64,000 bases of DNA, taken from contig NZ_CP022521.1 in NCBI RefSeq assembly GCF_002234535.1, positions 6,432,001 to 6,496,000 on the forward strand. Direction: 5' to 3'. Under the pieces are notes generated by a model that did not search any database, was not told the origin of the DNA, and worked only from the letters and a program-made list of their open reading frames with translations. Each line of letters starts with the position of its first letter. Position 1 is the stretch's first letter. This stretch comes from Actinoalloteichus hoggarensis. Lineage in GTDB: Bacteria > Actinomycetota > Actinomycetes > Mycobacteriales > Pseudonocardiaceae. The position numbers and the translations under genes were made by a program. Shown here one piece after another: positions 18,056-27,038 of the stretch.

Positions 18056-18708
18056 CGATCAGAGTCCTGATCGCCGACGACCAGGAGATGGTCCGGGCCG
18101 GTTTCCGGATGATCCTGGAGGCACAGCCCGACATCGAGGTGGTCGCGGACGTCCCCAACGGCGTCGAGGCCCTGCGCCGGGCCACCGAGCTGCGGCCGGA
18201 CGTCTGTCTGCTGGACATCCGGATGCCGGGGCTGGACGGTCTGGAGGTCACCCGCAGACTGGCGGGTCCGGACGTCGCCGACCCGCTGAAGGTCGTGATC
18301 GTGACGACCTTCGATCTCGACGAGTACGTCGCCACGGCGCTGGCGGGCGGGGCGAGCGGCTTCCTGTTGAAGGACGCGGGCCCCGCGCTGCTGGTGGAGG
18401 CGATCAAGGCCGCCGACCGAGGAGACGCGCTGGTGTCGCCGCAGATCACCGTGCGGCTGCTCAAGCACTTCAGCGCACCGGCGAAGTCCCCGGTCCGGCA
18501 GCCCGTCGACGCACTGACCGAACGCGAGGTCGACGTGGTGCGTGAGGTGGCCCGCGGCTGCACGAACACCGAGATCGGCGCCGAGCTGTTCATGTCGCTG
18601 TCCACCGTGAAGACTCACCTCGCGGCCGTGCAGCAGAAGATCGGCGCCCGCAACCGTGTGGAGATCGCCGCCTGGGCGTGGCGCTCCGGGATGATGGCGG
18701 ACGGCTGA
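18052..18708 (+). CDS. Response regulator, LuxR/NarL family
   Basis: A 218-residue regulator. The receiver domain has the acidic pair ADDQ near the start, the phospho-acceptor Asp in LLDIRMPG, a conserved Thr (VTTFD) and Lys (LLKDAG). The C-terminal LuxR-type helix-turn-helix reads LTEREVDVVREVARGCTNTE and STVKTHLAAVQQKIGARNR. It overlaps its kinase gene by the ATGA arrangement and is the obvious partner. Its likely target is the divergent ABC exporter promoter in 16595-16819. Confidence 0.95.
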   Translation: MTIRVLIADDQEMVRAGFRMILEAQPDIEVVADVPNGVEALRRATELRPDVCLLDIRMPGLDGLEVTRRLAGPDVADPLKVVIVTTFDLDEYVATALAGGASGFLLKDAGPALLVEAIKAADRGDALVSPQITVRLLKHFSAPAKSPVRQPVDALTEREVDVVREVARGCTNTEIGAELFMSLSTVKTHLAAVQQKIGARNRVEIAAWAWRSGMMADG

Positions 18709-19194
18709 GCCCGTCTCGACGCCGCCGGGCCGCCGTTCGGTCCGCGGCGGTCGGCGCTCGGCGTGAGAGGCGCGCCGTCGGCACTCTCAGCGGGTCGACG
18801 TCTCAGCCGGGCTCGTACTCACCGGGCTCGTACTCACCGGGCGCTTGCGCACCAGGCGCTTGCTCACTGAGCGCAAGCGATCCCGCAGCGCGCAGCGCTG
18901 TGCGACCGGGGGTCGATCGCGGACGACGGCTCGGCCTTCAGGGCCGCCGCGGCTTTCGATGCCCGCCGATTCGCCCGGTCTTCCGCCGTCGCACGGGTTC
19001 TCGCCGCCCTCGGTGGAATTCCCGGTCAGCACGCCTGTTCTCGACATACGGTAGCGATCATCGAAGCATGAGCGATGATCAGAACTGGTGGGCCCGACGG
19101 CCGCCTGGAGACCGGGCAGGCCGTGTCGCGCGGGCAGCCGACCATTCGGCCCCGCCACCCTGATCGGTGGCCTGATACCGAGAGTGAGCACCAC
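18709..19194. other. Intergenic region with tandem repeats and an inverted repeat
   Basis: This region contains the four-unit 15-bp repeat described separately. It also holds an 8-bp hairpin GCGCTTGC (18856-18863) with GCGCAAGC (18871-18878), and an inverted repeat GATCATCG (19056-19063) with CGATGATC (19073-19080). The latter may be an operator for the hydrolase gene. Open frames across it have no ribosome sites. Confidence 0.45.
18807..18866. repeat. Tandem 15-bp repeat, four units
   Basis: Units at 18807, 18822, 18837 and 18852 share the pattern CCGGGCTCGTACTCA; the first two are identical, the third and fourth diverged. Because the unit is 15 bp it keeps open reading frames as pentapeptide repeats on both strands, but no supported gene uses it. 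Confidence 0.8.
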
Positions 19195-20601
19195 ATGATC
19201 GACCCCGTGCAGGACCTGAATCGAGAACAGGCCCCCGCCGCGTCCACCGTTCGCGCGCTGACCCGCAGGCTGGCCGTCGATCAGCGGGACGGCCGGGTGC
19301 CGTCGGTGGTCGCCGGGCTGGTGCGGGACAGGGCCACGGTCTGGACCGGCGCCCGAGGTCGGGTGAACGACTCGGCGCCGACCCCGCACACCCAGTATCG
19401 GATCGGATCGATCACCAAGACCTTCATCGCCGTGCTGATCCTGCGGCTGCGCGATGAGGGACTGCTGGAGCTGTCCGATCCGGTCGAGAGGCATCTGCCC
19501 GGAACCACGTTCGGCGATCGCACCGTGGCGGCCCTGCTCGCACACGCGGGCGGCCTGACCGCCGAGCCTCCCGGACCGTGGTGGGAGCGGACCCGAGGCA
19601 CGTCCTGGAGTGAGCTGGCCGACCGCTTCAGCCCCGAGACCACGCCGCACCGCGCGGGACGCAGGCACCACTACTCGAATCTCGGCTTCGCGGCACTCGG
19701 TGAGATCGTGGCCCGGATCCGGGGCGAGGACTGGCTGACCGTGCTGGATCGCGAGATTCTCGTGCCGCTGGAGCTGACCCGGACCACGGCGATGCCCGTC
19801 GCCCCTCATGCGCGCGGCTGGGCCGTGCACCCGTGGGCGGACGTGCTGCTGCCGGAGCCCGCGCACGACGGCGGTGCGATGGGTCCGGCCGGCCAGCTCT
19901 GGTCGACGGTGACGGACATGCTGCGCTGGTCGACCTTCCTGGGCGGTGACACGGGCGACGTCCTGCATCCGGACACCCTCGCCGAGATGTCCGACCCCGT
20001 GGTCGTCGAGGACGGCGACGGCTGGCGGAGCGGCCAGGGACTCGGCCTGCAACTGCTGCGCCACCAGGGCAGGCGGCTCGTCGGACACGGCGGATCGATG
20101 CCGGGCTTCCTCGCGACGGTGTGGGCGGACCGCACCGACGACAGCGGCGTCGTGTTCCTGGCGAACGCCACCTCCGGCATCGGCGGTGCCCTGGCCGTCG
20201 GTCTGCTCGACATCCTCGTGGAGCAGGAGCCGAGGCTGCCCGCCGAGTGGCGCCCCCAGGCGACACAGCCGGATCCGGAACTGCTGGCGTTGACCGGCGA
20301 GTGGTACTGGGGCACCGCGCCGTACGTGCTTCGGCTGCTGCCCGACGGAATGCTCAATCTGACGCCGATGGGCGGTCGGGGCCGCACCTCCCGGTTCCGC
20401 GCCGCCGCCGACGACGACGGGTGGATCGGACTGGACGGCTACTACGCGGGGGAACGGCTGCGGGTGGTCCGTCGCGCCGACGGCGAGGTCGGTCACCTGG
20501 ACCTGAACACGTTCGTCTTCGCCAGGAAGCCCTACGAGCCGACGGCACCGATCCCCGGTGACGTCGACCCGGGCGGCTGGCGAGGTTCCGCGACCTACTG
20601 A
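19195..20601 (+). CDS. Serine beta-lactamase-like hydrolase
   Basis: A 468-residue protein of the class C beta-lactamase/esterase superfamily. The nucleophile motif SxxK appears as GSITKTF (about residue 79), the YxN motif as YSN, and the third box as HGGS. A C-terminal lipocalin-like beta-rich domain of about 100 residues (TGEWYWGTAPYVLRLLP) follows, as in many actinobacterial members. No signal peptide is visible, so it is probably cytosolic. ATG 19195 is chosen because the conserved domain begins soon after it. The substrate could be a peptide, ester or lactone. It is transcribed alone. Confidence 0.88.
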   Translation: MIDPVQDLNREQAPAASTVRALTRRLAVDQRDGRVPSVVAGLVRDRATVWTGARGRVNDSAPTPHTQYRIGSITKTFIAVLILRLRDEGLLELSDPVERHLPGTTFGDRTVAALLAHAGGLTAEPPGPWWERTRGTSWSELADRFSPETTPHRAGRRHHYSNLGFAALGEIVARIRGEDWLTVLDREILVPLELTRTTAMPVAPHARGWAVHPWADVLLPEPAHDGGAMGPAGQLWSTVTDMLRWSTFLGGDTGDVLHPDTLAEMSDPVVVEDGDGWRSGQGLGLQLLRHQGRRLVGHGGSMPGFLATVWADRTDDSGVVFLANATSGIGGALAVGLLDILVEQEPRLPAEWRPQATQPDPELLALTGEWYWGTAPYVLRLLPDGMLNLTPMGGRGRTSRFRAAADDDGWIGLDGYYAGERLRVVRRADGEVGHLDLNTFVFARKPYEPTAPIPGDVDPGGWRGSATY

Positions 20602-20866
20602 CCCGAATCGCACCGCCGTCGGATCCGGACACCGCCGGTCGATCGAACGCCGTCGATCGGTGCCCTGCCCGCCGATCATCGACGGGCCGCGCCGCAGTCC
20701 CGGCCCTCCGCCCACCGGCCGGACGAGGGTCTTCGGAACACCGCGAGACCGGGCCTCGCGTCTGGGGAGGAAGCACCCGCGCCGGGTCGCCCGACGACCG
20801 CGGCGCGGGTGACGGCGTGCGAGCACGCCGAGCAGGTCTCGCACGGAGGCCGCACGGAGGTCTACC

Positions 20867-22276
20867 GTGACAGGTGTGAAGGTCACCGGACACGCGGCGT
20901 TACTGGCGGAATTGCGTGCCGTCCTCGGACGCGACGCCGTCCTGACCGATCCCGACGTCGTCGAGGGCTACCGACACGACATGATGCCGCTGGCCTCGGC
21001 GGGCAGGCCGTTGGCCGTGGTGCTGCCTGCCACCAGGCCCGACGTGCAGCGCGTCGTTCGTGCCGCGGGCGCGGCCGGGGTCCCGATCGTGCCGCGCGGC
21101 GCGGGCAGCGGACTGTCGGGCGCCGCCAACGCGATCGACGGCTGTCTCGTGCTGTCCACCGCCCGGATGCGATCGATTCTGGAGATCGACACGGACAACC
21201 GGCTGGCCGTCGTGGAGCCCGGCGTGATCAATCGTGATCTGCGGACCGCCGTCGAGAAGCACGGCCTCTTCTATCCCCCCGACCCGTCCAGCTACGACTG
21301 GTGCACCATCGGCGGCAACCTCGCGACCAATGCCGGTGGCCTGTGCTGCGTCAAGTACGGCGTCACCACCGACTCCGTGCTGGGCCTGGAGGTGGTGCTC
21401 GCCGACGGCGAACTGCTGCGCACGGGCCGCCGCACCATGAAGGGCGTCGCCGGGTACGACCTCACGAGCCTGTTCGTCGGCAGCGAGGGCACGCTCGGCG
21501 TCATCACCAGGGCCACCCTCGCCCTCCGCCCGCTGCCGCAGGCGCCCGCGACGCTGGTCGCGACCTTCGCCGCCACCGAGGCGGCGGCCTCGGCGGTCAG
21601 CCGTATCGTCCGGGAGGGCATGGTGCCGTCCCTGCTGGAGATCATGGACGCCGTGTCGATCGACGCGGTGGAGCGACATCTGAACACCGAACTCGGCGCG
21701 GCGGCGGGCAGCGCCGCGCTGTTGCTGGCCCAGTCGGACGTCGGCGGCGACGCGGGCCGCGCCGAGATCGAGACACTCGAACAGGTCTGCACCGACCTCG
21801 GAGCGGACTTCACCTACAGCACGACCGACCTGGCCGAGGGACGGATGCTGCTCGCGGCCCGCCGCGCGGTGCTGCCGGCCCTCGAACTGCTCGGGCGAGG
21901 ACTCACCGACGACGTGTGCGTGCCGCGCACCCGCATCGGCGAGCTGATCAGCGGCTGCGCGGCCATCGCCGATCGGGCCGGACTCACCGTCGCCGTCGTC
22001 GGGCACGCCGGTGACGGCAACATGCATCCGACGATCGTCTACGACCCCGATTCGCCGGCGCAGGAGGAGGCGGCCCGCGTCGCCTTCGACGAGATCCTCG
22101 CCCTGGGCCTGTCCCTGGGCGGCACGATCACCGGCGAGCACGGCGTGGGCCGGATCAAGCAGGACTGGCTGGCGAAGGAGCTGGGACCCGTCGGATTGCG
22201 GACCCATCGGGTGGTGAAACGGGCGCTGGACCCGGAGAACCTCTTCAATCCCGGCTCGATGTTCTCGATGGACTGA
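20867..22276 (+). CDS. FAD-binding oxidase, GlcD/D-lactate dehydrogenase family
   Basis: A 469-residue flavoprotein. The PCMH-type FAD domain carries PRGAGSGLSGAANAIDG, the GGNLATNAGGLCCVKYG loop and FVGSEGTLGVIT. The C-terminal oxidase domain carries GHAGDGNMHP and TGEHGVGRIKQ, with the histidines that bind metal and substrate in this family. It oxidises a 2-hydroxy acid such as glycolate or D-lactate; the exact acid cannot be read from sequence. The usual GlcE/GlcF partners are not adjacent. GTG 20867 follows CGGAGG (20855-20860). Confidence 0.93.
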   Translation: MTGVKVTGHAALLAELRAVLGRDAVLTDPDVVEGYRHDMMPLASAGRPLAVVLPATRPDVQRVVRAAGAAGVPIVPRGAGSGLSGAANAIDGCLVLSTARMRSILEIDTDNRLAVVEPGVINRDLRTAVEKHGLFYPPDPSSYDWCTIGGNLATNAGGLCCVKYGVTTDSVLGLEVVLADGELLRTGRRTMKGVAGYDLTSLFVGSEGTLGVITRATLALRPLPQAPATLVATFAATEAAASAVSRIVREGMVPSLLEIMDAVSIDAVERHLNTELGAAAGSAALLLAQSDVGGDAGRAEIETLEQVCTDLGADFTYSTTDLAEGRMLLAARRAVLPALELLGRGLTDDVCVPRTRIGELISGCAAIADRAGLTVAVVGHAGDGNMHPTIVYDPDSPAQEEAARVAFDEILALGLSLGGTITGEHGVGRIKQDWLAKELGPVGLRTHRVVKRALDPENLFNPGSMFSMD

Positions 22277-22643
22277 CCGCTGCTCTCGTCCTGCGGTTCC
22301 GACGGCGGTCGCGCCCCAAGCACGGGCTCCGGGAGGGACCCCGAATCGAGCCGACTGTCCAGCGGGGCACGGCGTCGCCGTCACCAGGGTGCCGACGGCG
22401 GGGACGGGGCGCCGACGGCGAGGTGTCGACGCTGACGTGCCATGACCGGCGAACGGCGTCGGCGGAACCGGTCGGGCCCCGGCGTCGACCCCGCTCGCCG
22501 GTCATGGCACGCGGGCTCGTCGCTCCGCCCGCGGACGCCGGCGGCAAGGGGACGGCGGCGGACACCAGTGGCGGCGGGTCGGTGGTGAGAGCAGGCGCAG
22601 ACGCGCTGAGCGCGCGCGGCCGGGCGCCCGGATCACCCGACGT
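22277..22643. other. Intergenic stretch, nothing recognised
   Basis: About 370 bp between two convergent genes. I see no gene, repeat or clear terminator; open frames are low-complexity Arg/Pro/Gly readings. Confidence 0.45.
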
Positions 22644-22850
22644 TCACAGCAGCGAGGCCAGCCCGGCGAGTGTTCCCGCCAGCAGCCCGACCAGGAGGAT
22701 CAACGCCCAGCCGGTCCAGCGGAGCGGTCGCGGCCCGGACGGACGGCGCGGCGGGACACCCACGGCGGGCTGCCTGCCCGCGCCGCCGCTGACCGCCTGG
22801 GCACGCAGTGCCTGAGACAGCAGCTGTTCCGGGTCGCGGGCGGTGCTCAT
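22644..22850 (-). CDS. Small conserved actinobacterial membrane protein
   Basis: A 68-residue protein. The N-terminal MSTARDPEQLLSQALRAQA matches a motif I know from short actinobacterial hypothetical proteins. A Pro/Arg-rich linker follows, then one C-terminal transmembrane helix (about 48-68, WALILLVGLLAGTLAGLA). The soluble N-terminus is probably cytosolic. ATG 22850 is the start of the recognisable motif; the ribosome site is weak. Function is unknown. It precedes the nag operon on the same strand order but is separated by about 390 bp. Confidence 0.65.
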   Translation of the reverse strand: MSTARDPEQLLSQALRAQAVSGGAGRQPAVGVPPRRPSGPRPLRWTGWALILLVGLLAGTLAGLASLL

Positions 22851-23243
22851 CGTGGCACCGTAGCCGACCCCCGGCGGCGCCGATGCGACCGCCGACCGGC
22901 GCCGCGAGCCGGCCGGCGGGTCCCGAGCCGGTGCGGTACTGCGACGCGCCGCACCTCGGACAGGGGCGGCCGAACCGCCCTGCGGCCGGACCGACACAGG
23001 ATCTGGCCACCCCAGGATCTGGCCACCCCCGGGGCCGACGCACCCGGACCGACGCGGAACCGGCGGACCGGCGAGATCCGGACGGGCGCGATCGGGTGGC
23101 GTCGGACCAGCGGGTTCCGGACCCGTCGGAGTACGTGAACACCACAGTGTCACCGGATCGCGGTGACCGGTCCCCGCTTTCCGCACAGCAGCCGCCCCGC
23201 CGTCGGTGCCCCGCACGCACCGGTTGCCCGCGGCCCGACGGCG
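22851..23243. other. Intergenic stretch with a 16-bp tandem duplication
   Basis: No gene is seen between the small membrane protein and nagA. An exact tandem duplication of CAGGATCTGGCCACCC occupies 22997-23012 and 23013-23028. Other open frames are shadows with extreme Arg/Pro content. Confidence 0.5.
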
Positions 23244-24416
23244 TCAGCCCTCGACCACCTCGCCGCGCCGCAGGACGTCGCGGACATGCAGCCGCTCGTC
23301 CAGGATCACCAGGTCGGCACGCAGCCCGGGCGCGATCCGCCCGACCTCCTTCTCCATGCCCAACACCGCGGCGGGGCGGGTGGCGGTCGCGGCCACGGCC
23401 TCCTCGACGGTCAGTCCGCAGGCCTCCACGAGGTTGCGGAACGCGACGTCCATGGTCAGGCTGCTGCCTGCGAGCGTGCCGCCGTCCAGCAGCGGAACGC
23501 CGTCGGTCACCGTCACCCGCAGACCGCCCAGCTCATACCGTCCGTCGCCCATGCCCGTCGCCGAGATCGCGTCCGTGACCAGCACCGTTCGCGCCGGGCC
23601 CGCATGACGGGCGGCCAGCCGAACGGTGGTGGGATGGAGATGCACCAGGTCGCAGATCAGCTCCACGGTGATCCGCTCGTCGTCGAGCAGCGCCCCGATC
23701 GGGCCGGGCTCGCGGTGATGCAACGGTCGCATCGCGTTGAACAGATGGGTGGCGACGGTGGCGCCCGCGGCGACGGCGGGCAGGACCTGCTCCTCGATCG
23801 CATCGGTGTGCCCGATCGCGGCGATCGCGCCGCCGTCGACGAGCTGACCGACCGCCCGGACGGCACCCTCCAGTTCCGGGGCCAGCGTGACCATCCGCAC
23901 CGAACCTCGGCCCGCCGCCAGCAGCCGGGCCACCGAGTCGTGGTCCGGCGGCAGCAACAGCTCCGGCGCGTGTGCCCCGCAGCGGGCGGCGGACAGGAAC
24001 GGGCCCTCCAGGTGGATGCCCGCGAACAGATCGTCCTCGACCAGCTCCGCGAGGCCGCTCACCTGGCGCGTCAACTCCGGTACCGAGGCGGAGACGAGGC
24101 TGCCGAGCATCGTGGTGGTGCCGCGCGCCCGGTGTGTGCGGACCGCCGTCGCGATCCGCTCGGCCGATCCGCCGCTGAAGGACTCGCCGCCGCCGCCGTG
24201 GCAGTGGATGTCGACGAAGCCGGGGACGACCCAGGCCCCGGCCAGCTCCTCCGTGCGTGCGGCGGAGGGTGCCGGACCGACGCCGACCGCCGAGACCCGC
24301 CCCCCGTCGATGCCGACCCAGGCATCGACGAGCACTCCGTCGGCGGTGACGACGCGACCACCCGCGAGCACCAGGTCGACCTCGGTACGCGGGGCGGTGG
24401 TGTGGGCGTGAGTCAT
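23244..24416 (-). CDS. nagA: N-acetylglucosamine-6-phosphate deacetylase
   Basis: A 390-residue amidohydrolase. The metal-binding start is VDIHCHGGGGESFS. The HLEGPF segment, the IGHTDA region, ATHLFNAM and VTDAISATGMGDG (catalytic Asp) follow in family order, and AFRNLVEACGLTVEEAV marks the end. It removes the acetyl group from GlcNAc-6-phosphate to give glucosamine-6-phosphate in amino-sugar catabolism. Its ATG overlaps the stop codon of the upstream kinase gene, so the two are co-transcribed, as in the nagKA operon of streptomycetes. The DasR-like site lies upstream of the kinase. Confidence 0.95.
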   Translation of the reverse strand: MTHAHTTAPRTEVDLVLAGGRVVTADGVLVDAWVGIDGGRVSAVGVGPAPSAARTEELAGAWVVPGFVDIHCHGGGGESFSGGSAERIATAVRTHRARGTTTMLGSLVSASVPELTRQVSGLAELVEDDLFAGIHLEGPFLSAARCGAHAPELLLPPDHDSVARLLAAGRGSVRMVTLAPELEGAVRAVGQLVDGGAIAAIGHTDAIEEQVLPAVAAGATVATHLFNAMRPLHHREPGPIGALLDDERITVELICDLVHLHPTTVRLAARHAGPARTVLVTDAISATGMGDGRYELGGLRVTVTDGVPLLDGGTLAGSSLTMDVAFRNLVEACGLTVEEAVAATATRPAAVLGMEKEVGRIAPGLRADLVILDERLHVRDVLRRGEVVEG

Positions 24417-25393
24417 CGGTCCTCCTGAATGCCGACTGCCAGTAGTGCCGCGCCGAGGCATCCCGCCTCGTCCCCGAATTCCGCGGTGCGGAGCACGGGG
24501 ACGCGCTGGAACGAGATCAACGCGGCGAGTCTGTCGCGGAGCGGGGCGACGAGGAGATCGCCCGACAGCGCGAGCCCGCCGCCCAGCACGATCACCTCCG
24601 GAGCGAGCAGCGTGACGAGCAGCAGGATCGCCCTGGTCAGGCCGTCCAGCGCGTCCTCCCACACCGCGATCGCGACCGGGTCGCCCGTCTGCACCGCGGC
24701 GGCCACCTCGGCGGCCCCCGACACCGGTCGGCCGATGCGCGCGGCGTAACGGCGGGCCAGCGCGGCGGAGGACGCCACCGCCTCGACGCAGCCGACGGCG
24801 CCGCAGGCACAGCGCTCCTGGTGGCCGATGTCGACGTGGCCGATCTCGCCCGCGAAGCCGCCGCCGCGCAGCATCCTGCCGTCCACCAGCAGTGCCGCCG
24901 CGATGCCGGTGCCGATCGGCAGCACCACGGCGTCGCGGCAGCCTCGGGCGGCGCCGAGCCGGGCCTCGGCGAGGCCGCTCGCTCGGATGTCCTGACCGAG
25001 GACGACCGGGAGATCGGTCCTGGCAGCCAGCAGAGCGCGCAGCGGCGCGTCGCGCCAGCCCAGATTCGCCGAGTAGACCGCGATGCCCCGATCCTCGTCG
25101 ACGACTCCCGGCACCGCGACGCCCGCCGCGTGGACCGGACCGGTGGCTTCGGCACGCAGCTCGTCGATCAGCTCGTGCACCGCGTCGACGACCAGTTCGA
25201 CCGTCCGCGTCCCGGCGGCGGCCTGTTCCTCGGCCGAGGCGCCCTCGGCGATCGCGGCTCGCGGGGTGTGTCGGCGGCGACGGCGGAGCGGGACGGCGTC
25301 CGCGGGGCCGACGGAGACGAGCGCGGCCTTGATCTCGGTGCCGCCCACGTCGACGGCGACCACCTGACGGGTGTCTTCCACGGTGATGCCCAC
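24413..25393 (-). CDS. nagK: ROK-family sugar kinase, probable N-acetylglucosamine kinase
   Basis: A 326-residue ROK protein. It has the ATP-binding VVAVDVGGTEIKAALV, the AVPGVVDEDRG segment, catalytic LGQDIRASGLAE, VLPIGTGIAAALLVDG, and the zinc-site region GEIGHVDIGHQERCACGAVGCVE. Pairing with nagA and the DasR-like box suggests GlcNAc as substrate; glucose or another hexose cannot be excluded. GTG 25393 is preferred over ATG 25423. An earlier start would put the coding sequence inside the operator at 25422-25437, and the ROK domain begins only a few residues after 25393. Confidence 0.88.
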   Translation of the reverse strand: MGITVEDTRQVVAVDVGGTEIKAALVSVGPADAVPLRRRRRHTPRAAIAEGASAEEQAAAGTRTVELVVDAVHELIDELRAEATGPVHAAGVAVPGVVDEDRGIAVYSANLGWRDAPLRALLAARTDLPVVLGQDIRASGLAEARLGAARGCRDAVVLPIGTGIAAALLVDGRMLRGGGFAGEIGHVDIGHQERCACGAVGCVEAVASSAALARRYAARIGRPVSGAAEVAAAVQTGDPVAIAVWEDALDGLTRAILLLVTLLAPEVIVLGGGLALSGDLLVAPLRDRLAALISFQRVPVLRTAEFGDEAGCLGAALLAVGIQEDR

Positions 25394-25421
25394 GAGCGAG
25401 ATCCTGCGCCACGCACCCCGC

Positions 25422-25437
25422 ATTGGTCTATACAACC
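25422..25437 (-). promoter_or_regulatory. DasR-like operator (dre) of nagKA
   Basis: ATTGGTCTATACAACC matches the DasR responsive element built on TGGTCTAGACCA in 10 of the 12 core positions (25424-25435). DasR is the GlcN-6-P-sensing GntR repressor of amino-sugar genes in actinomycetes. The site lies about 30 bp before the preferred start of the kinase gene. DasR itself is not in the window. Confidence 0.7.
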
Positions 25438-25669
25438 CGCGAAAGATCTGGATTCGTCATCGGATCGAAGCGCACGGCGACCCGGCGGGACGCCGGATTC
25501 TCCTTCGGTCTCGACGATGCCGGAGGCCGGGGCTCACCCGGCGCCCTGACCAGCGCGGTGTTGGATGACTCGACGCTGGAAGCCTGCGGAGCCGCAGCAC
25601 GAATGCCGTCCGGCGCGGACCTTGGACGGCTCGCGGCGGATGAGCAAGGACGATCCCGGCGTGTCCGGC

Positions 25670-26269
25670 TCAGCGGCCCGAGCTGATGATCGACTGGAGG
25701 GCGTCCAGCGCGCGGGAGGCGGTGGACTTGACAGTTCCTCGCGAGATCCCGGTCGCCTCGGCGATCTCGGCCTCGGACAGGTCCCCGTAGTAGCGCAGGA
25801 CGAGCACCTCACGCTGCCTGGGCGGGAGCTGCGCGAGTGCTCGCACGACGGTCTGATGCTCGGCCGTCAGCATGGCCAGCGACTCGGCGGAACGGGCGTT
25901 CGGGCTGTGGGGCGGCGTGTACTCCCGCGCGGTCTTGCGCCTGCGCAGGACCGAACGGCTGCCGTTGACCACGGCGGTGCGCAGATAGCCCACCGCCGCG
26001 GTGGCGTCGCGCAGCCCGGACCAGTTGCGATGCAGGCCGGTGAAGGCCTCCTGAACCACGTCCTCCGCCGTGGAGATGTCGTCGACGAGGAGGATCGCCA
26101 GGCGCACCATCCGCATCCGGTGCCGGCGGTAGAGGTCTTCGAGCGTCAACGGCTGCTGACCGCCCGAGCGCGGCAGGGGCGAGTCGAGTGTTCTCAGATG
26201 GCCGAACGTCCGTTCGACCGGGTTGTTGCTCCCATCGCCGACTCCTGGGTGGAATCTGTCCGCCGCCAC
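25670..26269 (-). CDS. RNA polymerase sigma factor, SigE-type (ECF) family
   Basis: A 199-residue sigma factor of the short SigE-like group common in actinomycetes. Region 2 is recognisable in LYRRHRMRMVRLAILLVDD and AEDVVQEAFTGLHRNW. Region 4 holds LPPRQREVLVLRYYGDLSEAEIA and the recognition helix GISRGTVKSTASRALDALQ. The N-terminal 40 residues before region 2 are longer than usual, so the GTG at 26269 may be too far upstream, but no better start with a ribosome site is visible. No anti-sigma gene is adjacent. Confidence 0.88.
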   Translation of the reverse strand: MAADRFHPGVGDGSNNPVERTFGHLRTLDSPLPRSGGQQPLTLEDLYRRHRMRMVRLAILLVDDISTAEDVVQEAFTGLHRNWSGLRDATAAVGYLRTAVVNGSRSVLRRRKTAREYTPPHSPNARSAESLAMLTAEHQTVVRALAQLPPRQREVLVLRYYGDLSEAEIAEATGISRGTVKSTASRALDALQSIISSGR

Positions 26270-26756
26270 TGGAGCAAGGTACCGAGGAGACGGCCCCCGT
26301 TCGTAGGCAGTGTGAGCTCCGGCGCCGGGCCGCCGGGCTTCGTCATGCCTTCGTCAGCTCTCCGTGATCGAACGGACACACGGCGTCGGAGCTGTCAACA
26401 GGATCTCGGCCCTTTCGGGGCCGCGCGGGCCGAGGTTCGCCGCGCCGAAGAGGTCTCTTTCGGGGCACTACTGCGCAGTAGCATGGAGGTCTGGATCTCA
26501 GCCGTCCGGCGGCGTCGGCCACCGCGATCCGGCCGCCCGCCCCCTGACCTGGAGTTCGACCCATCGGCGGTCGAGATCATTTCTTCCGGCGGTTCATCCT
26601 GCCATTTCCGCGAATTCGCGCAACTTCGAGTCAGATTCACCTTCTGGAGGGAACCGGCTTCGATGCTGTGGCGACGACCCCGGGACGGGCCCAACATTGT
26701 GCTCGGTTGGGATTCGGGACCAGCCGGTCGGAGAAAATCAATACGGAGGTCAGACC
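26270..26756. other. Intergenic region upstream of small secreted protein
   Basis: About 490 bp between the sigma-factor gene and the secreted-protein gene, transcribed away from each other. It contains the palindrome CGCGAATTCGCG (about 26609-26620) and a less GC-rich promoter stretch. I see no gene in it. Confidence 0.45.
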
Positions 26757-27017
26757 GTGCAGATTCGTAAGATGCTCGCCAAGACTCTCGTTGCAGGCGC
26801 CATCGTGGTGGCCCCCGTTCTTGCCGCGACTCCCGCGATGGCGGGCGAGCACGACAAGGGCCACGGCCACAGCAAGGACAACGGGCAGGAGTTCCGCCTC
26901 GACGTGGGCGAGTGGAACACCTACAAGATCTACAGCGACCTTGAGGTCAAGGTCGACTTCAAGACCGGCTTCGAGTTCGAAGGCGGCGACTTCGCGTTCG
27001 CCTCGATCGACTTCTGA
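26757..27017 (+). CDS. Small secreted His-rich protein
   Basis: An 86-residue precursor with a clear Sec signal peptide: basic start (MQIRKMLAK), hydrophobic core (TLVAGAIVVAPVLA) and an AMA cleavage site near residue 29. The mature chain of about 57 residues starts with a His/Lys cluster (GEHDKGHGHSKD). It ends in an acidic, aromatic half (YSDLEVKVDFKTGFEFEGGDF) with alternating hydrophobic positions suggesting beta strands. It has no cysteines. GTG 26757 follows GGAGG at 26745-26749. I do not recognise the family; the His cluster suggests metal binding, but that is a guess. A strong terminator follows, so it is a single-gene transcript. Confidence 0.8.
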   Translation: MQIRKMLAKTLVAGAIVVAPVLAATPAMAGEHDKGHGHSKDNGQEFRLDVGEWNTYKIYSDLEVKVDFKTGFEFEGGDFAFASIDF

Positions 27018-27038
27018 TCAATCCCATAGAGCACTGAG

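Noticed and set aside
18787-20886. A 699-codon minus-strand frame opposite the hydrolase gene
   Set aside because: Antisense shadow, no ribosome site, no domain; the plus strand carries SxxK, YxN and HGGS.
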